From a virus, in the IMG/VR virus record IMGVR_UViG_3300022890_000456, positions 1-20,335 of that record: 20,335 nucleotides of DNA, one strand, 5' to 3'. Below are positions 15,495 to 20,008 of this stretch, in pieces. The position numbers were made by a program, and so were the translations under genes. The notes under the pieces are model-generated. The model did no database searches. It saw nothing but the letters and a program-made list of their open reading frames with translations, and was not told the origin of the DNA. Within the stretch, counting starts at the first letter, position 1. Every line of letters begins with the position of its first letter.

Positions 15495-15664
15495 TTACGC
15501 CAGCCGCAGGTACTGCATCGATTGTCCTCTATCTCGCTAGTGCAGACCGGGCATAGTAGTGCCGCCTTTCCCTCTTTCTTTTTGCTGGTTTTCCAGGTGA
15601 TAAAATCGTGGTTATCGTCGAACCGTGATTTATTCACTCGCTGGTCCGTATTCTTGATCGTCAT
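15491..15664 (-). CDS. Small zinc-ribbon protein coupled to terminase (57 aa)
   Basis: Frame from ATG 15664 to a TGA that overlaps the terminase start (ATGA). AGGAG lies about 9 bp before the start. The first half is basic and hydrophilic (KNTDQRVNKSRF, TWKTSKKKEGK); the second half is a zinc ribbon, C38-P-V-C41 and C50-S-T-C53-G-W. As the first gene before terminase it sits where a small terminase subunit is usually coded, but it is far too short and lacks the helical oligomerisation domain, so I do not call it that. It may be a packaging accessory or a regulator. Confidence 0.7.
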   Translation of the reverse strand: MTIKNTDQRVNKSRFDDNHDFITWKTSKKKEGKAALLCPVCTSEIEDNRCSTCGWRK

Positions 15665-15704
15665 TTCCTCTTGTCTCCTGTTCTCGTTCTGTTACTATAT
15701 CCCT
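15665..15704. promoter_or_regulatory. Short divergent gap, possible plus-strand promoter
   Basis: This 40-bp gap separates the divergent plus-strand gene and the zinc-ribbon gene. For the plus strand, TTGTCT (15671-15676) and TACTAT (15693-15698) are 16 bp apart, each 4 of 6 to consensus. That would start RNA at or next to the ATG at 15705, a leaderless mRNA, consistent with no visible Shine-Dalgarno. On the minus strand TATAGT is present without a clear -35 box. Confidence 0.35.
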
Positions 15705-16091
15705 ATGCCTAAACACGATGATTACGATGTAGCTATGAGAGCCCTTCGGAGGAAGAACATCCACGAATCCAAGGTCTTATTCAGGCCCATAGAGCGTAGC
15801 AAAGACAATACACTCATATTCAGAGTGCGTAGATTTGCTGGCCCAATGGCCCAGTGGCGTGAAGTCCCTATCTGGCAAGCCCAGCAGAACAAGGATGCTC
15901 TGATAGGGTTTATCTTCCCTGACGGTACGCTCCGCTCTGACGCTGAAATACTATGCTCTGAATTCGGTGGCATCAATCTTCCTATCTACGTAGCCTTCTG
16001 GAAGCCTCATGTTCCTCTCAACGAACGCAACTTTGTTGCTGATGGGAAACAGACAAGGCTTCAGGAACGTCCTACTATCCTTGTGCGGTAA
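15705..16091 (+). CDS. Plus-strand gene, unknown protein (128 aa)
   Basis: The only gene against the direction of all others. Frame from ATG 15705 to TAA 16091, 128 residues, soluble, basic N-terminal half (RRKNIHESKVLFRPIERSK), Trp-containing middle (QWREVPIWQAQQ), and a DGTLRSDAEILCSEFGG segment followed by a final NLPIYVAFWKP block. The composition and codon pattern look like a real protein. The minus-strand frame across the same bases gives an implausible Ser-rich product. It ends tail-to-tail with the next gene, 17 bp overlapping. No ribosome binding site is seen. It may be a moron or a regulator; no family is recognised. Confidence 0.7.
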   Translation: MPKHDDYDVAMRALRRKNIHESKVLFRPIERSKDNTLIFRVRRFAGPMAQWREVPIWQAQQNKDALIGFIFPDGTLRSDAEILCSEFGGINLPIYVAFWKPHVPLNERNFVADGKQTRLQERPTILVR

Positions 16092-16323
16092 CTTTCTTCT
16101 TCGCTGGTTTCTTGCTTGCTACCTTCTTCGGCTTATTCGAATCTTCCATGTACCCGCCATTGATTGCCATCGCTGTTGCCCAATCCATAGCCCCCTGCTC
16201 TGTATCAAAAGCAGAAGATGCATACTGAATCTTCTCCCCTATGAATAGAGTCGCTTTATACTTCTCTTTGCCTTCTGGCCCGGTAGCCTCTATCTTCACT
16301 TTCGCGTCACCCAGCGTCTTCAT
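16075..16323 (-). CDS. Small protein with Lys/Ala-rich tail (82 aa)
   Basis: Starts at ATG 16323 behind GGGGAGAAGAA and overlaps the upstream gene by 17 bp. Residues 1-58 look like a small alpha/beta domain (KVKIEATGPEGKEKYKATLF, then a helix EQGAMDWATAMAINGGY). The last 20 residues form a histone-H1-like tail (KPKKVASKKPAKKKVTAQG) that should bind nucleic acid. It is the last gene of the accessory chain, ending against the plus-strand gene. No family is recognised. Confidence 0.78.
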   Translation of the reverse strand: MKTLGDAKVKIEATGPEGKEKYKATLFIGEKIQYASSAFDTEQGAMDWATAMAINGGYMEDSNKPKKVASKKPAKKKVTAQG

Positions 16324-16549
16324 TTCTTCTCCCCAACTGATGTTTGATTACGTGTGGTACGCCTTCCGTCCACACTACACCCTGATCATAAAGTTTCAGC
16401 TTCTTATCAGGGTGTTTCTCATGCCGCCTGTCGAGCACTGCGTTAAGCAATGCCATACTCGTAGTCGTTACACAAATACCGCCCGAGTCAGACTCTTCGA
16501 GCCTGAACGGGACCGGTCTTGTTTCAGTCTTTTTCTTTGCTATTGTCAC
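16307..16549 (-). CDS. Small unknown protein (80 aa), GTG start
   Basis: Starts at GTG 16549 within a GTGA overlap with the previous stop and ends 17 bp inside the next gene. The N-terminus is basic (AKKKTETRPVPFRLEE), followed by a GGICVTTTSMALLNAVLDRR segment and a His/Lys/Gly-rich end. No motif is recognised. Translational coupling in the chain is the main support. Confidence 0.75.
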   Translation of the reverse strand: MTIAKKKTETRPVPFRLEESDSGGICVTTTSMALLNAVLDRRHEKHPDKKLKLYDQGVVWTEGVPHVIKHQLGRRNEDAG

Positions 16550-16890
16550 CCAACTCTTTTCCAGTTACCAGGCACTACAGAATCATGTTCCGGTAGCTCT
16601 ACTAACCGGTAACATAATAGTTCGTCTTTGCCCTCAAGTACAGCCTTAACAACACGATGGCACCCGTCATATATCTTGTTATCGGGTCCGAGTATGATCG
16701 GTATTCGTGTCACGCATTTCATTATGCGCTGGCAGTGATGAATCATATCCGTCAGCCTGGCACCGGGAAATCGCTTCATGTTCATGTCGAGATCGTCCAA
16801 CTTGACTGTCTCTATTTCAAGCCCCTTGCACGCTTCCTGCAGCGTTCTGTCTGTCCAGCGCCTACCTGTTGCAACATCTATATATGCCAT
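16546..16890 (-). CDS. ParB/sulfiredoxin-fold-like protein (114 aa)
   Basis: The central motif IPIILGPDNKIYDGCHRVVK (about 63-82) followed by AVLEGKDELLCYRLVEL matches the ParB/Srx-like core (P-I-x(n)-D-G-x-H-R-x(n)-A). A preceding VKLDDLD strand fits the first beta strand of the fold. In phages this domain occurs in ParB-like nucleases and in IbrB-like regulators. Here it is only 114 residues with no HTH. It starts one base after the previous stop, with AAAGGAAAC as ribosome binding site. A PP-loop (PAPS-reductase-like) gene lies upstream in the same chain; the two families are known to be paired. Family by motif, function inferred. Confidence 0.65.
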   Translation of the reverse strand: MAYIDVATGRRWTDRTLQEACKGLEIETVKLDDLDMNMKRFPGARLTDMIHHCQRIMKCVTRIPIILGPDNKIYDGCHRVVKAVLEGKDELLCYRLVELPEHDSVVPGNWKRVG

Positions 16891-16891
16891 A

Positions 16892-17062
16892 TTAGTTTCC
16901 TTTCGTCCTTCTTGCTTTCCTTCGTACGTTGCACCGTACTTCTTCCTGAATCTCAGGACAATATATAAGCTCTATGCAGTTTTGAGCCTCTTTGTGATCC
17001 TGCTTGAAATGATAACATTCCTTCCAGGTACACTTTGCCTTACCCGAACAGTTCATCTTCAT
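16892..17062 (-). CDS. Cys-rich small protein (56 aa)
   Basis: Frame from ATG 17062, in an ATGA overlap with the previous gene, to TAA at 16892; one base before the ParB-like gene. The 56 residues hold Cys at 5, 11, 16, 29, 35 and 44 and His at 18 and 23, a likely metal-binding or disulfide-rich fold, and a strongly basic tail (RRKARRTKGN). An internal start at Met3 is possible. No family is recognised; exact fit between two coupled genes is the support. Confidence 0.7.
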   Translation of the reverse strand: MKMNCSGKAKCTWKECYHFKQDHKEAQNCIELIYCPEIQEEVRCNVRRKARRTKGN

Positions 17063-17199
17063 CTCTTAGCTTTCTTACGTGACTGCCTAACCGTCCCCTT
17101 GTTGCCCTTGCCGCCGCCTGATCCGTCTTTCCTCGGTGTCCCGCCACAACTACCTTTTCGCTTTGCCATTTGCTCGTTCCTTTCTGTTGCGTTACTCAT
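17059..17199 (-). CDS. Gly/Lys/Arg-rich small protein (46 aa)
   Basis: ATG 17199 lies in an ATGA overlap with the upstream stop; TGA at 17059 overlaps the next ATG. The product is mostly Gly, Ser, Lys and Arg, with the stretch KGSCGGTPRKDGSGGGKGNK and a basic end (RQSRKKAKR). Small proteins with the GTPR-DGSG-G-GN pattern are common in phages; I do not know a function. An internal ATG at residue 11 (MAKRKGSCGG) is preceded by AAGGAACGAG and could be the main start. Confidence 0.72.
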   Translation of the reverse strand: MSNATERNEQMAKRKGSCGGTPRKDGSGGGKGNKGTVRQSRKKAKR

Positions 17200-17426
17200 T
17201 GGTTGCCTTTCTGCGCTTTATAGACATTAACAACCTGCACCATAGACTCGTCTGGGATTACCTGTTTGATCCAAGTGTTGCGGATAGCCGATCTAGCCTT
17301 CTTCTCACTGGCGTACACCATCAGCCTTGGTGTTGTACTAGACCCGCCGCGAGTGTACATAACTTCGCCATCCTCGTTGACTACTGCCCATAGTTGCGTC
17401 TCGGTTTTATCTCGGTTGTAGCTCAC
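17196..17426 (-). CDS. Conserved-looking phage small protein (76 aa), GTG start
   Basis: Starts at GTG 17426 in a GTGA overlap with the upstream mini-frame, 76 residues. The core LWAVVNEDGEVMYTRGGSST (12-31), then an ASEKKARSAIRNTWIKQ helix and a VQVVNVYKA strand, gives an alpha/beta layout that I have a general impression of from phage accessory proteins. The function is unknown. No Cys, no membrane segment. Confidence 0.78.
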   Translation of the reverse strand: MSYNRDKTETQLWAVVNEDGEVMYTRGGSSTTPRLMVYASEKKARSAIRNTWIKQVIPDESMVQVVNVYKAQKGNQ

Positions 17427-17482
17427 TTCTCCCCCCTCTCCAAGTCAATAGCCCTGTCTTGCTCGGTGGTGCGGTCGGTCAT
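17423..17482 (-). CDS. Possible 19-residue mini-gene in the coupled chain
   Basis: A frame of 19 codons fits exactly between two genes: its ATG overlaps the upstream stop (ATGA, 17482-17479) and its TGA overlaps the downstream GTG start (17426-17423). The peptide MTDRTTEQDRAIDLERGEK is close to the end of the nearby 200-residue zinc protein (DRAIQLEKDGEL). It may be a coupling peptide or the left-over C-terminus of a lost gene. Confidence 0.45.
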   Translation of the reverse strand: MTDRTTEQDRAIDLERGEK

Positions 17483-17700
17483 CCTTGCGCCCATGCCTTC
17501 TGCCTAGTGGTCTTGCCGTTTTTCCTTGCATTGCGCTTGATCTTCTTTAGCTCGGCCTGTGATTGCGCCAACGTAATCTCACCCGAACGCACTCTCTCTA
17601 TCAATGCCATCCGCACGTCAATGCTATCAGCAACACCCCCAGCATCTTCCGCGTTGTTCACTGCTACCCGTTTTCTATTTCGGTCCCAGAAGTCCATCAC
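17479..17700 (-). CDS. Small phage-type helical protein (73 aa)
   Basis: Start either GTG 17700 (GTGA overlap with the previous stop) or ATG at 17697; GGTGAG lies 5 bp before the ATG. The C-terminal part, MALIERVRSGEITLAQSQAE (31-50) and then LKKIKRNARKNGKTTRQKAW, is a two-helix basic unit with a pattern I have seen in other phage accessory proteins of unknown role. The N-terminus (DFWDRNRKRVAVNN) is basic. Probably cytoplasmic, perhaps nucleic-acid binding. Confidence 0.75.
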   Translation of the reverse strand: MMDFWDRNRKRVAVNNAEDAGGVADSIDVRMALIERVRSGEITLAQSQAELKKIKRNARKNGKTTRQKAWAQG

Positions 17701-18299
17701 AGCTCACCATCTTTCTCTAGTTGTATAGCGCGGTCCATCAAGGCCCGCCATGTCTTGTCGTCAAATGACTTACCGTAAGGTATGTAACACCTCCATAACT
17801 CGGCGAATGTGTCCAAATCGGCATACGCTCCCATTATCCCCAGCCTTGCTACCATCGCTATCCGCTCCCCATCCGTATTCGCAGGGATTGCTTGCGGGTG
17901 GGCTTCTCTCCAATCATCGCACACATGGATATTCATGTTCTTGACCTGTGTGGTATGGAGCAGGCAATAGTGGTTATCCTCTTGACTGTCGCAAGTGTCA
18001 CAGCTCTTGACTACTTCTGCCTTCCCCTCTCCCTCTGGCGGGTGGGCTTCGGGTTCTACTTCGGTATTAGGCAGTGTGTCCCTTGACGGAGACACATGGC
18101 CCCTCTCGCAGTGGTCATTCCCATTCAGCCTTCGCTCACGACTCTTTACAGGATCACCACATATAGGGCATCGGCCATAGCTGGACGCCACCCCCTCTCC
18201 CTCAGGCTGGGCGGTGGGGTCCTGTGCTTTCATGCAAGCCAAGCAGAGGCCACCCCAAAGTGCCATAAACTTTCCCTTGCATTTAATACATATTACCAT
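17697..18299 (-). CDS. Multi-zinc-ribbon protein with Glu/Gly linkers (200 aa)
   Basis: The start is taken at ATG 18299, just after the ribosome binding site AAAGGCGGCAG and overlapping the previous stop by 7 bp; longer frames upstream lie in the preceding gene. Three Cys modules follow: C4-I-K-C7 with C19-L-A-C22; C44-P-I-C47 with C64 and H68; C100-D-T-C103 with C112, H115 and C127. Between them are two similar linkers, QPEGEGVASS and PPEGEGKAEV, coded by near-identical purine-rich DNA. The last 60 residues are helical without Cys and end DRAIQLEKDGEL. It looks like a fusion of separate small zinc proteins. Function unknown. Confidence 0.75.
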   Translation of the reverse strand: MVICIKCKGKFMALWGGLCLACMKAQDPTAQPEGEGVASSYGRCPICGDPVKSRERRLNGNDHCERGHVSPSRDTLPNTEVEPEAHPPEGEGKAEVVKSCDTCDSQEDNHYCLLHTTQVKNMNIHVCDDWREAHPQAIPANTDGERIAMVARLGIMGAYADLDTFAELWRCYIPYGKSFDDKTWRALMDRAIQLEKDGEL

Positions 18300-18514
18300 C
18301 CTCTGCCGCCTTTCTCTTCTGCTGTCGGGGTGGGGGTTTGTGCCGCTATCCACTCACTAGCACACTGCATGGAGCAGAGGTCAAACTCTGACTCACACCC
18401 AACACTCGCTATAATCTTGACCCATCCCACCATCCCATAGCCGCCATACCGCGATGGCTTGGTTTGGAATTTTTCTCCACAGTTATCACAGACTCTATAT
18501 GCCACTTCACTCAT
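18293..18514 (-). CDS. Small treble-clef-like zinc protein (73 aa)
   Basis: Start ATG 18514 forms ATGA with the previous stop, behind an AGGGGAGGG ribosome binding site. Cysteines C9-D-N-C12 and C47-S-M-Q-C51 give a treble-clef pattern; C40 is extra. The end, TPTPTAEEKGGRGW, is coded by the repeated junction cassette (18297-18336). No further family is recognised. Confidence 0.73.
   Translation of the reverse strand: MSEVAYRVCDNCGEKFQTKPSRYGGYGMVGWVKIIASVGCESEFDLCSMQCASEWIAAQTPTPTAEEKGGRGW
18297..18336. repeat. Junction cassette class II, copy 1
   Basis: Identical to 19063-19102 at 39 of 40 positions. On the minus strand it codes the tail PTAEEKGGRG of one gene, contains the ribosome binding site AAAGGCGG and ends with the ATG of the next gene. 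Confidence 0.85.
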
Positions 18515-19065
18515 ACCCTGCCCTCCCCTGCGGTGGCGGTGGGCAAAGGCATCCAGTGAGTGACCTTGCTTCTTTGCGTGCTTCCAAACTCCAATGCCCA
18601 CATCTGCGTGGTCATGTTTGACGGGATGGAATATCGCGACACGTTTATGCCCCCGCGCCCCCATTTCTCGCTGTAATACTTCACCACTTTCAGATTAGCA
18701 TCTTCTGGCAACCCATCCTCAACGCTGATCCACTCCCCCGCCGCCTGCTGTGGGGCGCGGGTGGCAAGCTCTTGCTCAAGTTCAGCTATTCTCTGAGCGG
18801 GTGTTTTGCCGTATCCACGCCTGACAGTAACCTCAAATGTTTCACCCTCGCTCCTCATGTCTAACGTGATGAAATTTGGAGCGGAATAATGCGTCAACAC
18901 CTTGCCAAGCTCGTAAGCCATCTTAGCAAATATAGGATGTTCAGTAATGATCTCGCACCCGTTCTTATCCATGTGGACGCTGTGAATAGTCGCATCCTCC
19001 TTCAACTCACCCGCCCCCTTGCAGAGATTGTCGCCGCTTACACTCGTTGTCTTGCTATCACTCAT
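18511..19065 (-). CDS. DUF551-domain protein (184 aa)
   Basis: The start at ATG 19065 is in an ATGA overlap with the previous stop, with AAAGGCGG as ribosome binding site. Residues 112-175 show the DUF551 hallmarks: an opening WISVEDGLPED and a closing VTHWMPLP. The first 85 residues are a different alpha/beta segment, and residues 88-100 form a short coiled coil (AQRIAELEQEL). The joining segment ATRAPQQAAG is coded by a 32-bp repeat shared with the gene at the right edge. The DUF551 role is unknown; it is widespread in Gram-negative prophages and phages. Confidence 0.8.
   Translation of the reverse strand: MSDSKTTSVSGDNLCKGAGELKEDATIHSVHMDKNGCEIITEHPIFAKMAYELGKVLTHYSAPNFITLDMRSEGETFEVTVRRGYGKTPAQRIAELEQELATRAPQQAAGEWISVEDGLPEDANLKVVKYYSEKWGRGGINVSRYSIPSNMTTQMWALEFGSTQRSKVTHWMPLPTATAGEGRV
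18522..18533. repeat. Junction cassette class I, copy 1
   Basis: The plus-strand 12-mer CCTCCCCTGCGG (minus strand CCGCAGGGGAGG) is the ribosome binding site for the 73-residue zinc protein. Same 12-mer at 19825-19836 and 20016-20027, each just before an ATGA junction. Confidence 0.8.
18737..18768. repeat. 32-bp coding repeat (class III), copy 1
   Basis: Matches 20153-20184 at 31 of 32 positions. On the minus strand it codes LATRAPQQAAG, the linker before the DUF551 domain. Confidence 0.85.
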
Positions 19066-19817
19066 CCTCTGCCGCCTTTCTCTGCTGCTGTCGGGGTGGG
19101 GGCTGTCATTGCTTCGCACATTGCCCCGCATTCGGGCAAAATGATTTTGCAGTCTCGCCCCGCTTCTGCGTCTAGCTCATCAAGAAACACGCCATTGATA
19201 CACGAATGGCCTATGTCGCGCTCCATCAGTGATCGTGATTTGAACACATCAGGGAAATCAATGCGTATCTTATTCCAATACCCCATGCCGCCCTTGACAC
19301 ATCCCACGCAGTTATTATTGGGGTAGCCCTTGTCATACATTACGGGCCTCGCTATGCCAGCCTGCTCAAGAATGCCGTGAGCATCGGCCTTTGAAAGCCC
19401 TGCCTCTATCAGCGGAAACTCATGCCTTTCTTCTGGCATTGAAGCCTCAAGGCGTTCTGCCCTTTTGCGTTCCCCGTCATCAAATCCCCAGACATAGCGG
19501 AAGGTGTTGAAGAATCGCGTTTGCCCCTCCCACTCTTGGCGCACCCTGCGCTTGAGCAGCCTAGAGCAAGCTGCGCCATGCGGACTACTCACAAAGGCCA
19601 TGCCCCGGCACGCATTTTCAACAGACTTATATGGTGACTCCGTAACCTGAATCACCTTGCCAAACCATTCCTCACATTCCCTGACAAAGCGCATTGTATC
19701 GGGGTGTTGATCTTCAATGTGCTGATATATGATCGTGTCTATCTGGCTAATCATTAGCTTTGTCGCTACCGCTGACGAAACGCCCGCGCTGAACCACGCT
19801 ACAGTTTGCTCTTTCAT
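19062..19817 (-). CDS. PP-loop / PAPS-reductase-like ATPase (251 aa)
   Basis: Start ATG 19817 is in an ATGA overlap behind an AGGGGAGGG ribosome binding site. The N-terminus WFSAGVSSAVATKL (8-21) is the PP-loop nucleotide-binding motif (S-x-G-x-x-S) of the PAPS reductase/ATP-sulfurylase-like family, in the form common to phage members. A later PNNNCVGCVKGGMGYWNKIR has a C-x2-C that may bind metal. The classical ECGLH reductase motif is absent, so true PAPS reduction is unlikely. Phage members are thought of as nucleotide-activating enzymes or as IbrA-like regulators acting with a ParB-like partner; such a gene lies about 2 kb downstream. The last residues PTPTAAEKGGRG come from a junction cassette. 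Confidence 0.8.
   Translation of the reverse strand: MKEQTVAWFSAGVSSAVATKLMISQIDTIIYQHIEDQHPDTMRFVRECEEWFGKVIQVTESPYKSVENACRGMAFVSSPHGAACSRLLKRRVRQEWEGQTRFFNTFRYVWGFDDGERKRAERLEASMPEERHEFPLIEAGLSKADAHGILEQAGIARPVMYDKGYPNNNCVGCVKGGMGYWNKIRIDFPDVFKSRSLMERDIGHSCINGVFLDELDAEAGRDCKIILPECGAMCEAMTAPTPTAAEKGGRG
19063..19102. repeat. Junction cassette class II, copy 2
   Basis: Second copy of the 18297-18336 element (39 of 40 identical), joining the PP-loop gene and the DUF551 gene. Confidence 0.85.
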
Positions 19818-20008
19818 CCCCTGCCCTCCCCTGCGGCCTTCTGCGGCAACTCTATACAGTGTCCAACAGCATCAGCCCCCGGCGTTGGAAACGTGGCACC
19901 AGTACACCATTTCCAGCCCCGAATGACTCTTGTCCAAAAGCCACCATTTATGGCATGGGCCTTTGTGCCAAGCGGATAGCAACACCACGGCTTGTCTCTC
20001 TCTTTCAT
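19814..20008 (-). CDS. Small Trp/Gly-rich phage protein (64 aa)
   Basis: Start ATG 20008 and stop 19814 both lie in ATGA overlaps. The core CCYPLGTKAHAINGGFWTRV then RGWKWCTGATFPTPGAD is a small Trp-rich beta-type unit whose look I associate with accessory proteins of Gram-negative phages. It ends QKAAGEGRG, the class I cassette tail. Function unknown. Confidence 0.76.
   Translation of the reverse strand: MKERDKPWCCYPLGTKAHAINGGFWTRVIRGWKWCTGATFPTPGADAVGHCIELPQKAAGEGRG
19825..19836. repeat. Junction cassette class I, copy 2
   Basis: CCTCCCCTGCGG on the plus strand, just upstream of the PP-loop gene start; serves as its ribosome binding site. Confidence 0.8.

Noticed and set aside
15491-15664. 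Small terminase subunit
   Set aside because: At 57 residues with a zinc ribbon it is too short and lacks the helical DNA-binding and oligomerisation parts.
15201-15704. Plus-strand frame extending upstream from the plus-strand gene
   Set aside because: It is antisense to the terminase and zinc-ribbon genes and has low-quality composition; only the part from 15705 looks coding.
18300-18353. Extension of the 200-residue zinc protein starting in the previous gene
   Set aside because: It reads the junction cassette in the wrong frame; the ATG at 18299 directly follows the ribosome binding site.
18515-18664. Longer 123-residue version of the small treble-clef protein
   Set aside because: The extra part lies wholly within the DUF551 gene in another frame; the ATGA start at 18514 fits the pattern of the cluster.
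19066-19131. Extension of the DUF551 protein upstream of 19065
   Set aside because: Same reason: out-of-frame reading of the second class II cassette inside the PP-loop gene.
19062-19817. True PAPS reductase (sulfate assimilation)
   Set aside because: The C-terminal ECGLH catalytic motif is absent, so only the PP-loop family call is kept.
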